Shown here in pieces: positions 22,907 through 32,212 of a stretch of 64,000 nt of DNA. Origin of the DNA: Paenibacillus xylanexedens (GTDB lineage Bacteria; Bacillota; Bacilli; Paenibacillales; Paenibacillaceae); assembly GCF_001908275.1 (NCBI RefSeq), contig NZ_CP018620.1:434001-498000 (forward strand), given 5' to 3'. Every line of letters begins with the position of its first letter. Position 1 is the stretch's first letter. A program made the translations under genes and the position numbers. A model generated the notes under the pieces. That model was not told the origin of the DNA and did no database searches. It worked only from the letters and a program-made list of their open reading frames with translations.

Positions 22907-25495
22907 TCAATCTTGGTCTTCCTCCGGCACAGTCGGCTCGTCGTCAGGCTTCGCTGTCACTCTGGACTGTACTTCCTCCATCCGGCTGGACACCTTCTGA
23001 TACAGGTAAGAGATCCCAAGCAATAGAACGCCGAAGCTGAAATAGGCAAAGATTTTGCTACCTGAGGTGAGCATCCCCACATCATAGAACACCATCTTCC
23101 CCGTAGCGAACATCGTTAGTCCTAGGCCCAGACGCCGAATCATGACATATTTTCTACGGAATCCATAGGCAATATAGAGAATCGCGAGCAGCAGATAGAT
23201 CAGGCTGAACATCAGCCCCATATCGCCCCATTGGAACTGAATCGTCAGGAAGACGGTGATGACACCCAGCAGATACACCCCTGCGATAACCGGGTACCAT
23301 TCAATGCTCTTGAACTGCCCGCGGATGCCTGCAATCAGCAGATCCCTTCCTGCAAAAAATACCCCTACGTTAAAGATAATTAGCACCAGCAAACCAACAA
23401 TCTCCGCCGCTGTATGCTGTTGAACTTCCGGCTGAAGCGCTGGCATGGTTAAGGTTACGGCCAGTGCAATACAGCAGCCAATGGCATGCAAGAAGGTGGT
23501 ATACACCTGCACGTATCGATCACGCAGCAGATTCACCTTGTTCAGTCCATAGGCCAATGCAATGGTGAGCGCTGCGAACATGAGTAACTTGTAGAACATG
23601 TATAACAGGAACGTCCCATCGACAGCTCTGGTATACAATTCATTCGACTCATACAGCACGTATAACCACAGATTCGCAAGTGTTACATACTTGAATCCGT
23701 TTAGGAAACCCAGCTCCAGCGGGCTGTATTGGAATCTCTCTCTGGAAGATGAGTTGCTGTGAACAGCCCAGGCATAATACAGTGTAATAAGCAAGGTTCC
23801 CAGCGTGATACTGGAGTATTTTAACATGAAGAAAGAACGTTCCCCGATGAAGAATAGCGCCAGCAGATCGTAGTACAAAAAAGTGATTAGACATAGAAGC
23901 ACGATGCCCCATCCGGCACGTTCCACCGATTTGAGCCGTTTCAGATGTCCAAGCGTAACCAACAAAACCCCTTCGATTAACCAGCCCATCGATAACCACT
24001 TGGCCCCGAATTGGAACGGAATAATCAGAATGGCAAAGGTCAGGGAAGTGACATAGAAGAGTAATATCGTCTGTTTCTCCTGAGCCATATGGCGCTGGAC
24101 GAATCGTGCGAGGCCCAGATACACCACGCAGAAGATCAACGCCAGCAAGCCCTGAGCATCATTCCAACCCGCCACATCAAATAACACGTATAACATCAGA
24201 CAACTAATGCTCGTATTCATGGCGAGTAGAGCGAAATCCCACCAGGTTAACTTCATCCGGTGTTTGAACGGATATGCCAGCGTAATGCCCAGATATAATG
24301 CAAACGTCACAATGGAATACAACATGCCAATTTTCTCACTTGGCGACAGCCATAAGAGGATGAGCATGGATGGTGTGTTGAACAGGAAACTGATATAGTG
24401 CACCACCGGCCACCGTTTGCCAAACGAAATGAACACAATAATCCCGTTTAAGAGCAGCAGATAGATCATGGCTACATAGACAGCCGGACCTTCAAGTCCG
24501 AACGAGAACATGTAGGAGAATAGCGGAAGATATCCGCCCACCAAACCTAGTGAACAGATGGTCTTCGACTGGTATCTCAAGGACAACAAAACGGAGATTG
24601 CCGATACCAATACAGACAGGGCAAGTCCCGTATATAACCCGATAATATGCAGTAAAAAGTAACTATAGAAGACGGAGCCGAACAACACGGATATCCCCCC
24701 GCCGAGCAGCCCCATCGCAAACGTCTGCCTTTTGCGGCGGAACAGCCACTCTCCTCCGGCGAGCATCAGTGCACCGAGCAGGAAAAAGGCTCCGCTCTTC
24801 ATCTCGTCATTAAACCAAGTGGAGTACGAATATTGGAATGCTGCTCCAACGCCCAGAATGAGGAGCAAGATGGCTACTTTGTTGATCCAGCTGAGTCCAA
24901 TCTTCATCTCCATGCGATTCTGCTTGATCCGGCGTTGAATAGTCTCTTCGCTCAAACCTTCCTCCGCCATATGCTCATATCCACGTTCCATGTGCCCACG
25001 CAGAGCCTCTTCTCTATCCCGCACAGCTCGTCTGTGCGATTCAATGCGCTCATTCACCTCTGCCGCAAGGTAAGCAATCCTCTCCTTCACCTCGTGGGAG
25101 TCCTCTTGCAACTCCTGTGCGGCCTGGTTGTACAGCGCGTTCAGATTGGATTTGGTTCGATGTTCATGGAATGCAATTCGATCATTATGTACCGCTGTTT
25201 TCCCTTGAAAATAGGTCTCCATCTTCTCCCGCGATACCCGGATCAAATTCAGCTTCTCATCCAGCATCTGTTCAGATAACGCCATGCGAAGACGTGCATT
25301 CTCTTCTTCCATCTTGCGCGAGCGAAGTTCGAGCTGTTGCAGCTTGAGCTTATGAGCTTCATACTGTTCCTGTAACTGTTCATTCTGAACGATCAGGTCA
25401 TCGGACTGGTATTCCTGGAGCAAGGCGTGATACTCCTTCGCCAACTGTTTCTGCTGCTCCTGAACCTGTTGAAGCCGATCCTTAAACTCCTTCAT
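22907..25495 (-). CDS. DUF2339 polytopic membrane protein
   Basis: Large membrane protein of 862 residues. Residues 1-185 are charged and predicted coiled coil (QQVQEQQKQLAKEYHALLQEYQ..., LRMALSEQMLDEKLNLIRVSREKMET...). The remainder contains more than 20 hydrophobic segments separated by very short loops, the layout of DUF2339. Typical positions are IGLSWINKVAILLLILGVGAAFQYS at the first helix and GLMFSLIYLLLAILYIAYGFRRK near the end. Family function is unknown; a transport or envelope role is often assumed. GGAGGAAGC precedes the ATG. A 36-aa membrane protein follows. Confidence 0.82.
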   Translation of the reverse strand: MKEFKDRLQQVQEQQKQLAKEYHALLQEYQSDDLIVQNEQLQEQYEAHKLKLQQLELRSRKMEEENARLRMALSEQMLDEKLNLIRVSREKMETYFQGKTAVHNDRIAFHEHRTKSNLNALYNQAAQELQEDSHEVKERIAYLAAEVNERIESHRRAVRDREEALRGHMERGYEHMAEEGLSEETIQRRIKQNRMEMKIGLSWINKVAILLLILGVGAAFQYSYSTWFNDEMKSGAFFLLGALMLAGGEWLFRRKRQTFAMGLLGGGISVLFGSVFYSYFLLHIIGLYTGLALSVLVSAISVLLSLRYQSKTICSLGLVGGYLPLFSYMFSFGLEGPAVYVAMIYLLLLNGIIVFISFGKRWPVVHYISFLFNTPSMLILLWLSPSEKIGMLYSIVTFALYLGITLAYPFKHRMKLTWWDFALLAMNTSISCLMLYVLFDVAGWNDAQGLLALIFCVVYLGLARFVQRHMAQEKQTILLFYVTSLTFAILIIPFQFGAKWLSMGWLIEGVLLVTLGHLKRLKSVERAGWGIVLLCLITFLYYDLLALFFIGERSFFMLKYSSITLGTLLITLYYAWAVHSNSSSRERFQYSPLELGFLNGFKYVTLANLWLYVLYESNELYTRAVDGTFLLYMFYKLLMFAALTIALAYGLNKVNLLRDRYVQVYTTFLHAIGCCIALAVTLTMPALQPEVQQHTAAEIVGLLVLIIFNVGVFFAGRDLLIAGIRGQFKSIEWYPVIAGVYLLGVITVFLTIQFQWGDMGLMFSLIYLLLAILYIAYGFRRKYVMIRRLGLGLTMFATGKMVFYDVGMLTSGSKIFAYFSFGVLLLGISYLYQKVSSRMEEVQSRVTAKPDDEPTVPEEDQD

Positions 25496-25616
25496 GAGCT
25501 TCCTCCGTTGCTTGATGTTTAATCTTTTCCCTATATTTTACTATATGTATGCCATAAAAAGAGGTTTAAACATTAGATATATCTGTGCAATATTTCATCC
25601 GCAGGATCTCAAACGC

Positions 25617-25650
25617 AAAAAAGCCGGGAAGCAACTGCTTCGCCGGACTT
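25617..25650 (-). terminator. Terminator after the LCP gene
   Basis: On the minus strand CCGGCGAAGC-AGTT-GCTTCCCGG is followed by CTTTTTTG. Confidence 0.85.
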
Positions 25651-25684
25651 ATATTCATATGAGCATTTGCACAAGAATGGATGC

Positions 25685-26728
25685 TTATGCCGCATCACTC
25701 GTCTCTGATTGGTCCGCTGACTCGGGCTCAATTATCTCGGTCGCATCCGGGTCCAGCCAACTGGCGATCATGCCACGCACATACTGCAGATCGTCCTCCG
25801 ACAGATCGTAGTACCATGTGCCACTGCGCGTTGCACCCTCACCCTTCAGCATGTAATTGCTGATCGTTGGTATGCTATCTTTCATATATAAGGACTCGGC
25901 AAATTTCACGATAAAGTCCGAGGTCATGTTGGTTGTAAAATTCGATCCGGCAATCTGGATTACGTCCGGGATCTTGGTCAGATTTTTGACTTCCAGCGCA
26001 CGATTCATGAAGGCACTTAAAAAAATCCGGTGACGCATCGTCCGATTGAAATCGGAATCTTCCCGGTAACGCACATAACCAAGCGCTTCTTCACCGCTAT
26101 AGATAGGTTTATTCGCTTCAACAAACAGCTTCTCATGAATTTTGAGTTTGTTCTCAATATTTTTTTTGATCGGCAGTTCAACACCACCCACCGCATCAAC
26201 AATATCCTTGAGCCCGTTAAAATTAATCGCAGCATAGAAATCCACTTTGTTCCCCAGCAAATTCTCCACCGTATCCATCGCCATCTTGGCTTCACCGTGG
26301 GCATACGCTGAGTTGATCTTTGACTTCACATCCCGGCCGACAATCTCGGTATAGGAATCACGTGGAATGGACAGCAGCAGCACTTTATTGTCTTCTGGAC
26401 GCACGACGGAATAGATGATGGTATCCGAACGGCTTGGTTCGTTATCGCGTTGGTCAATCCCTAGCAGCAAGAGCGAGAACGGGTCCGTATGTTCCACAAC
26501 AGGGGCATCCTTATCGCCAGCTGGTACAAAGGAGTCATCCAAGGCTTCCTTCACCGTAGCTGAAGCGAACAAATTAAAGGCAAACACGACGAGTTGCTTT
26601 TGATAGATAAATCCGAGTCCTCCCAACACAAGCAGCACACTTAGGGTGATGATTAATGGCTTTTTCCATTTCTTATTCGGTTTCTTCGGCTTCCGTCTTG
26701 TTAAATGTGCGGCACTGTTTTCCATCAT
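25685..26728 (-). CDS. LytR-CpsA-Psr family cell-wall glycopolymer ligase
   Basis: Membrane enzyme of 347 residues that attaches teichoic-acid or capsule-type polymers to peptidoglycan. A basic N-terminus (RRKPKKPNKKWKKP) precedes one helix (about 24-44); the LCP domain is extracellular. Conserved pyrophosphate-binding positions are in LLLGIDQRDNEPSRSDTIIY, LLLSIPRDSY and YVRYREDSDFNRTMRHR. The tail is acidic (DATEIIEPESADQSETSDAA). It is a single-gene unit with its own terminator. The polymer it transfers is not identifiable. Confidence 0.92.
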   Translation of the reverse strand: MMENSAAHLTRRKPKKPNKKWKKPLIITLSVLLVLGGLGFIYQKQLVVFAFNLFASATVKEALDDSFVPAGDKDAPVVEHTDPFSLLLLGIDQRDNEPSRSDTIIYSVVRPEDNKVLLLSIPRDSYTEIVGRDVKSKINSAYAHGEAKMAMDTVENLLGNKVDFYAAINFNGLKDIVDAVGGVELPIKKNIENKLKIHEKLFVEANKPIYSGEEALGYVRYREDSDFNRTMRHRIFLSAFMNRALEVKNLTKIPDVIQIAGSNFTTNMTSDFIVKFAESLYMKDSIPTISNYMLKGEGATRSGTWYYDLSEDDLQYVRGMIASWLDPDATEIIEPESADQSETSDAA

Positions 26729-26837
26729 ATCTCCTTTAATAACGGGTTCTTAGATTCATTTAACTATATTAATAACACGTTTTCAATAGATTACGTTATA
26801 ATCTGCATTACATAAATGTACATAAAGGGAGCGATGA

Positions 26838-27815
26838 ATGGTGGAGTATCGACGTTTGGGCGATAGTGGTTTGCGTGTGTCGGCACTGGGGCTTGGCACC
26901 AATGCGTTTGGCAAACGCGCGGATGAAGCAACTTCTACCCGCATTATTCATGCAGCAATGGATCAGGGCATCAACTTTATCGATACCGCCAATATCTACG
27001 CAGGCACGGAATCGGAACGTATTATTGGACAGGCTCTCACAAGTCGACGGGAAAACGCGGTGCTTGCTACCAAGGCCGGATTACCCCGGCATGATGGTCC
27101 CCATGGGCGGGGTTCCTCCCGCTACCATCTGCAACAAGAGCTGGAACATAGCCTGCGGCGTCTGCAAACGGATTATGTGGATCTGTACCAGATCCATACT
27201 TTTGATCCGCATACACCGCTGGATGAGACACTGCGCACACTGGATGATATGGTCACTTCCGGCAAAGTCCGTTACATCGGAGCCTCCAACTACGCAGCCT
27301 GGGAGCTGATGAAAGCTCTGGGCATCAGTGAACAGAAAGGTTATGTACGCTACATCTCCACCCAAACCAGCTACTCCCTGGCCGACCGTACGCCTGAGTT
27401 GGAACTGGTGCCGATGTGTCTCGATCAGGGTGTAGGCATTATCCCGTATTTCCCGCTGGCAGGTGGTATTCTGACAGGTAAATATAACGGACAGACCCGT
27501 GTGCCTTCTGGTTCCAGAGCAGACACCGATCCGTCCTTCAACCGTTTCCTGCTGGAGCATAATATCCAACTGAGTGAACAAGTGAGTGCTAAAGCTGCCT
27601 CATATGGTTGCTCCCCGAGTGTGCTCTCGCTCGCATGGCTACTGACACGTCCAGCTGTATCCACAGTGATTGTGGGCGCTACACGCACCGAACAGCTGGA
27701 ACATAATCTGGCTAGTATGGACATGTCACTGCCCGATGAGCTGTTGGCCGATCTGGACCAGATTAGTGACTCTTTCCGTCGCCGCGAACCGTTTGCGTCC
27801 TATCGAATCGATTGA
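26838..27815 (+). CDS. Aldo/keto reductase (Kv-beta/YghZ-like group)
   Basis: NADPH-dependent carbonyl reductase of 325 residues with a TIM-barrel fold. The catalytic tetrad is visible: Asp in FIDTANIY and Tyr in the same loop, Lys in LATKAG, His in LYQIHTFDPH. Cofactor contacts appear as VGATRTEQLEHNL near the C-terminus. A glycine-rich insertion (HDGPHGRGSSRYHLQQ) is typical of this subgroup. AAGGGAG precedes the ATG. Single gene with its own terminator; the convergent marR need not control it. Substrate unknown. Confidence 0.9.
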   Translation: MVEYRRLGDSGLRVSALGLGTNAFGKRADEATSTRIIHAAMDQGINFIDTANIYAGTESERIIGQALTSRRENAVLATKAGLPRHDGPHGRGSSRYHLQQELEHSLRRLQTDYVDLYQIHTFDPHTPLDETLRTLDDMVTSGKVRYIGASNYAAWELMKALGISEQKGYVRYISTQTSYSLADRTPELELVPMCLDQGVGIIPYFPLAGGILTGKYNGQTRVPSGSRADTDPSFNRFLLEHNIQLSEQVSAKAASYGCSPSVLSLAWLLTRPAVSTVIVGATRTEQLEHNLASMDMSLPDELLADLDQISDSFRRREPFASYRID

Positions 27816-27823
27816 GCAACCAA

Positions 27824-27870
27824 AATAGACCTCCCGACAAGATGAAGTCAGGAGGTCTATTTGTATTTTA
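27824..27870 (+). terminator. Terminator after the aldo/keto reductase
   Basis: AAATAGACCTCCCGAC / GTCAGGAGGTCTATTT with one mismatch, then GTATTTT. Confidence 0.88.
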
Positions 27871-27959
27871 CCGAGGTGTTATAATTATTAATAATCAGAA
27901 AATTTTCCAGTTCCACTACATTCTGTAGTTTAATACATTAAAAAAAGATATATTACGGA

Positions 27960-28421
27960 TCAACTCTCTGTTTTTTGGCGAAGAAACTCTTGCATGATCT
28001 CCATATACTCTTCCTTACGATGATCCAAAGTTTCGAAGAATACCTTGTCCGATTCCTCGACAAGATGGATTCCCTCCACAGCCAATCGGGTTCCTTCTTC
28101 CGTTGTTGTGATAATATTGGCACGCGTATCTGTCTGATGACGAGCGCGGGTAATTAATCCCCTTTTTTCAAGCGCACGTAGAACCTGAGAAGTCACGTTA
28201 ACATCCACCTTGGCAAACTGAGCAATTTGAACCTGAGTAACTCCCTTGCCTTCCTCATCGTGTTCATTGAGCCATAAACAGGCGTGCAATAATACAAATT
28301 GAGGTTGTGTCAGTTCGAGGGGCTCCAGCACCCTGCGTACTTCCTTTTGCCACATGGCTGTAACCTGCCATAACAGATATCCCGGACTTTCTTGTGCGTT
28401 TTTATACCGTGAGCTTGTCAT
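27960..28421 (-). CDS. MarR-family transcriptional regulator
   Basis: Winged-helix regulator of 153 residues. The recognition region is VTQVQIAQFAKVDVNVTSQVLRALEKRGLITRA, with wing RHQTDTRANIITTTEEG. GGAGG lies six nt before the ATG. There is no adjacent divergent target gene; the upstream neighbour on the same strand is the AIM24 gene. Ligand and targets unknown. Confidence 0.9.
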   Translation of the reverse strand: MTSSRYKNAQESPGYLLWQVTAMWQKEVRRVLEPLELTQPQFVLLHACLWLNEHDEEGKGVTQVQIAQFAKVDVNVTSQVLRALEKRGLITRARHQTDTRANIITTTEEGTRLAVEGIHLVEESDKVFFETLDHRKEEYMEIMQEFLRQKTES

Positions 28422-28555
28422 CTCATACCTCCATGATGTGCGACCTTATGCAACAGAATATATACCCGTCAGTCAATGAAGTAAATCCATTATTCATATA
28501 ACGATGATGGAAACATATCCGTTGCAACTCTGTGTGTTCTTTCTCAAAAAAATAA

Positions 28556-29233
28556 TTAGCGCGCAGGGATAAACTGCTTCACCCATTGTCCGAATCCTTG
28601 CGGATTGCGGCTCTGTATAAGAATGGTTCCTTCTCCCCGGAACCGACATACCAGTCCTTCTCCACTTGTAACACTGGATAACCAGCCCTGTGAAGCTTTC
28701 TCAATACGGTAATCTACATAATGAGGCCATGCCACCAAATGGGCGTTATCCACGATCATTTCCTCACCTGCTGCCAGATTAATCGCATGGATGGCACCAT
28801 AGGAAGACAGAAATACAGTTCCACGTCCACTGATCTCAATAATGAAGAAACCTTCTCCCGAAAAGAGACCTTTTTTCAGGTTTTGCATTTTGGTATTCAC
28901 CTGAATGCCCTCGGTTCCTGCCAGAAATCCATCTTTCTGTACATAGAGTGAATAGGAACCGTCCAATTCAACAGCTTCTACATCACCCATGCTTGAAGGG
29001 GAGAGCAGAATCTCTGCCGACCCGCCCGCAGCCGTCAATTCCTGAAAGAAAAACTTCTCCCCGCTCAGCATCCGACCAAACCCGGCAAACATTCCACCTT
29101 CTGCTGAACCCTTCAGTTCAACCGTAGGAGTCATGGATACCATCGCACCGCTCTCGGCCTTGAACCGCTCTCCCCGCTGCAAATGTACCTTGAGCATCGC
29201 AAAAGCACCATCATATAAAATCTCATAGTTCAC
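28556..29233 (-). CDS. AIM24/TIGR00266-family protein
   Basis: A 225-residue soluble protein of the AIM24 (YvqF-like beta-barrel) family, with MNYEILYDGAFAMLKVHLQRGERFKAESGAMVSM at the start, the Gly-rich TAAGGSAEILLSPSSMGDVEAVEL in the middle and RFRGEGTILIQSRNP near the end. The start is GTG within GTGA, overlapping the stop of the HxlR regulator gene by four bases, so the two are co-translated. The molecular role of bacterial AIM24 proteins is not established; links to membrane or envelope stress are only suggested. Confidence 0.85.
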   Translation of the reverse strand: MNYEILYDGAFAMLKVHLQRGERFKAESGAMVSMTPTVELKGSAEGGMFAGFGRMLSGEKFFFQELTAAGGSAEILLSPSSMGDVEAVELDGSYSLYVQKDGFLAGTEGIQVNTKMQNLKKGLFSGEGFFIIEISGRGTVFLSSYGAIHAINLAAGEEMIVDNAHLVAWPHYVDYRIEKASQGWLSSVTSGEGLVCRFRGEGTILIQSRNPQGFGQWVKQFIPAR

Positions 29234-29625
29234 GGTTGCACCAGCTCCCTATTGTCAGAGTTAAAATCATTGAGTCCATTATCTTCCAGAACTGCTGATT
29301 TGTCTCCGTATTCCTTCACAATATGTTGATCTCCCCAATTACAGAGCGCATTGAGAATTGGTTCAAGACTTCTCCCGTAATCACTCAATTCGTATTCTAC
29401 TTTGGGAGGGACCTGATTATATACGATTCGGTTTACGATTCCGTCGTTTTCAAGCTCTCTCAGTTGCTGTGTTAACATTTTCTGTGTAATTGCGGGCATA
29501 ATACGCTTGAGATCACTGGTTCGTCTTTTCCCATGTGTCAGATGACAGAGAATAACGCATTTCCACTTGCCACCGATCACCTCTAAGGTAGCTTCAACCG
29601 AGATGTTATATTTTTTTCTAACCAT
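29230..29625 (-). CDS. HxlR-family transcriptional regulator
   Basis: Small winged-helix regulator of 131 residues. The HxlR core is EVIGGKWKCVILCHLTHGKRRTSDLKRIMPAITQKMLTQQLRELENDGIV, with wing YNQVPPKVEYELSDYGRSL. Members often sense quinones or aldehydes through cysteines; Cys26-type (KWKCVIL) and Cys-containing NALCNWGD positions are present, but redox sensing is not shown. It is divergent from an MFS exporter and probably controls it through the GTAC-rich repeats at 29682-29712. Coupled to the AIM24 gene. Confidence 0.9.
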   Translation of the reverse strand: MVRKKYNISVEATLEVIGGKWKCVILCHLTHGKRRTSDLKRIMPAITQKMLTQQLRELENDGIVNRIVYNQVPPKVEYELSDYGRSLEPILNALCNWGDQHIVKEYGDKSAVLEDNGLNDFNSDNRELVQP

Positions 29626-29681
29626 AACTTGCTTCCTCCCTGATGAATTGAATTACATCCGTCGCATGCTGTATAGGCACC

Positions 29682-29712
29682 AAAAAGTACGTAGGGTACT
29701 AAAAAGTACGTA
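29682..29712. promoter_or_regulatory. Candidate HxlR operator: tandem AAAAAGTACGTA
   Basis: AAAAAGTACGTA occurs at 29682-29693 and 29701-29712, a 19-bp period. Within it are the dyads AGTACGTAGGGTACT and AGTACGTACT. The position in the hxlR-MFS divergent gap, near both promoters, fits a repressor site. Binding is inferred. Confidence 0.6.
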
Positions 29713-29789
29713 CTATTCAATCTATACCGAATAACTCATAATAGCATTTGCCGGTACGTAAATCTACATTCGGGGGAGTTGAGCAAGAA

Positions 29790-31004
29790 ATGTTACAAGA
29801 TTCAAAGCGCAGCACGTGGGCACTGCTAGCACTGGCCATTAGTGCCTTCGCGATCGGTACCACAGAGTTTATCAGCGTTGGGCTACTGCCCCTCATTGCA
29901 GATGACCTGGGCATTTCCGTAACTACAGCGGGACTGACCGTTACTTTATATGCATTAGGCGTTACCTTTGGGGCTCCTGTGCTGACCTCACTGACGTCTA
30001 CCATATCACGCAAAACGCTATTGCTTGCCATCATGATTGTCTTCATTGCGGGTAACACGATGGCTGCACTATCGACGGGCATCACCATGTTACTCATTGC
30101 AAGAGTAGTATCCGCTCTGGCACACGGGGTGTTCATGTCCATTGGCTCCACAATTGCAGCCGATCTGGTGCCTGCAAACCGTAGGGCAAGTGCCATTGCG
30201 ATCATGTTCTCCGGTCTTACCATTGCCACAGTAACCGGTGTACCTCTCGGTACACTCATTGGTCAACATTGGGGCTGGCGCGCTGCCTTTATCCTGATTG
30301 TTGTGGTTGGCATTATTGCAATGATCGGAAACCTGATACTCGTGCCATCCACGTTGAAGCGAGGAACAAGAACGGCAATTCGGGATCAGCTGAAGCTCGT
30401 TACAGGTGGACGCTTGCTGCTTGCTTTTGCCATCACTGCCGTTGGGTACGGAGGAACATTTGTAGTCTTTACGTATCTGTCCCCGTTGTTGCATGATATC
30501 AGCGGATATTCCGAGAAAACGGTAGCGTTCATTCTGTTGTTGTACGGAATCGCCATTGCTGTTGGCAACATCATCGGCGGCAGAGCAGCCAATCGCAACC
30601 CGCTCAAGGCGCTCTTCTACATGTTCATCATTCAGACCATCATTCTCGGCGTGATGTACTTCACCGTCCCGTTTAAGTTGGCAGCACTGCTCACCATTAT
30701 GGGTATGGGTCTGCTCGCCTTCATGAATGTGCCCGGTCTTCAGATGTACGTTGTAACCTTGGCTGAACGATATGCACCACAGGCCAAGGATGTAGCCTCA
30801 GCCTTTAACATCGCCGCATTTAATGCAGGGATCGCTATAGGTGCCTATTTGGGTGGAGTGATCAATGACTCCATTGGTTTGATTCACACGACATGGGTCG
30901 GAGCCTTGATGGTTCTCGTTGCTGTAATCCTGACAGCATGGGCTAAAATGCTGGAAAGCAAGGATCAACATGCATCAGTCGAAATGGAGAAAGCTTCGTT
31001 CTAA
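29790..31004 (+). CDS. DHA1-family MFS exporter (AraJ/YdhP-like)
   Basis: Twelve-helix exporter of 404 residues. TTEFISVGLLPLIADDLGIS in helix 1 and the following loop is typical of the arabinose-efflux/YdhP group; a motif C-like stretch occurs as GLTIATVTGVPLGTLIGQHWGWR. I start at MLQDSK (ATG 29790, GGGGGAG upstream) rather than at a TTG 14 codons earlier. Divergent from the HxlR gene. Substrate unknown; sugars or small drugs are typical in the family. Confidence 0.88.
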   Translation: MLQDSKRSTWALLALAISAFAIGTTEFISVGLLPLIADDLGISVTTAGLTVTLYALGVTFGAPVLTSLTSTISRKTLLLAIMIVFIAGNTMAALSTGITMLLIARVVSALAHGVFMSIGSTIAADLVPANRRASAIAIMFSGLTIATVTGVPLGTLIGQHWGWRAAFILIVVVGIIAMIGNLILVPSTLKRGTRTAIRDQLKLVTGGRLLLAFAITAVGYGGTFVVFTYLSPLLHDISGYSEKTVAFILLLYGIAIAVGNIIGGRAANRNPLKALFYMFIIQTIILGVMYFTVPFKLAALLTIMGMGLLAFMNVPGLQMYVVTLAERYAPQAKDVASAFNIAAFNAGIAIGAYLGGVINDSIGLIHTTWVGALMVLVAVILTAWAKMLESKDQHASVEMEKASF

Positions 31005-31200
31005 TTTCCATTCCGACCATAGGTCTCACTCTTATATATATCAGTTCCAGTCTTCGAGGGGAACCGGTTTCACATGGTATTTTATTATACTATAATACGT
31101 TGAACCCAATTTGATCTACTATGATTTAATTTTGTATGATGAAAAAACGAAAATTCAGCTTAAAATCACTGATTTTTACACACTTTAAGGAGGAAATCTC

Positions 31201-32058
31201 ATGACAACAGCTCAAACCGCACAACATTTACAATCCACAGTAACTCTGCATAACGGTGTTTCTATGCCTTGGTTCGGACTTGGTGTATTTAAGGTAGAAG
31301 AAGGATCTGAACTGATTGAAGCTGTGAAAAATGCGATTAAACATGGCTACCGCAGCATTGATACTGCTGCAATATACGGCAATGAAGCCGGTGTGGGCCA
31401 AGCGATTGCCGAAGCTTTGCAAGAAAACAACCTGAAACGCGAAGAACTGTTTGTTACATCTAAAGTATGGAATGCAGACCTCGGATATGAAGAGACTCTT
31501 GCGGCTTTTGATACAACGTTGAACAAACTGGGACTGGAATACCTTGACCTGTATCTGATTCACTGGCCTAAGGCAGGCAAATACAAAGCAGCCTGGAAAG
31601 CAATCGAAGAACTGTACGCAGCCGGCCGCATTAAGGCTATTGGCGTAAGCAACTTCCAGATTCATCATCTCGAAGACCTGATGCAGGATGCCAAAGTGAA
31701 ACCGATGATCAATCAGGTGGAATACCACCCTCGCCTGACTCAGGTTGAGCTTAAGGCTTTCTGTGAAAAACATGGTATCCAGCTTGAAGCTTGGTCGCCT
31801 CTGATGCAAGGTCAGCTGTTGGACAACCCAGTACTCACGGCGATTGCTTCAGCCAAAGGCAAATCGGTTGCACAAGTCATCCTGCGTTGGGATCTGCAAA
31901 ATGGAGTCATTACCATTCCGAAGTCCACCAAGGAAAACCGGATTATCGAGAACGCCTCCATCTTCGACTTTGAACTTTCAAATGAAGAGATGAATCAGAT
32001 TAGTGCTCTGAACGAAGATGTACGCGTTGGACCTGACCCGGACAACTTCGATTTCTAA
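31201..32058 (+). CDS. Aldo/keto reductase (YvgN/2,5-diketogluconate reductase type)
   Basis: Cytosolic NADPH-dependent reductase of 285 residues. Family signatures are GYRSIDTAAIYGNEAGVG (catalytic Asp and Tyr), FVTSKVWNADLG (Lys), YLIHWPKAGKY (His) and IPKSTKENRIIENASIFDF (cofactor). In Bacillus, YvgN/YtbE homologues reduce glyoxal-type aldehydes. A strong AAGGAGG ribosome site precedes the ATG. It is a single-gene unit ending at a bidirectional terminator. The exact substrate is not known. Confidence 0.92.
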   Translation: MTTAQTAQHLQSTVTLHNGVSMPWFGLGVFKVEEGSELIEAVKNAIKHGYRSIDTAAIYGNEAGVGQAIAEALQENNLKREELFVTSKVWNADLGYEETLAAFDTTLNKLGLEYLDLYLIHWPKAGKYKAAWKAIEELYAAGRIKAIGVSNFQIHHLEDLMQDAKVKPMINQVEYHPRLTQVELKAFCEKHGIQLEAWSPLMQGQLLDNPVLTAIASAKGKSVAQVILRWDLQNGVITIPKSTKENRIIENASIFDFELSNEEMNQISALNEDVRVGPDPDNFDF

Positions 32059-32098
32059 TGAATATCCTTTTTGGAGCCTGCTTTGTTTGACATAGCAT

Positions 32099-32138
32099 AA
32101 CGAAAAAACACCGGACCAGGAGCCGGTGTTTTTTCGTT
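32099..32138. terminator. Bidirectional terminator
   Basis: AACGAAAAAACACCGG / CCGGTGTTTTTTCGTT is symmetric, with A- and T-runs on both sides. It serves the aldo/keto reductase (plus) and the chitinase pair (minus). Confidence 0.9.
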
Positions 32139-32212
32139 ATATTCTCTTCCCTATAGCCAAACCTCGCTAAAACTGCACGCTTCAATTCAAAATGTTGTAA
32201 TCCATTTTTTAA

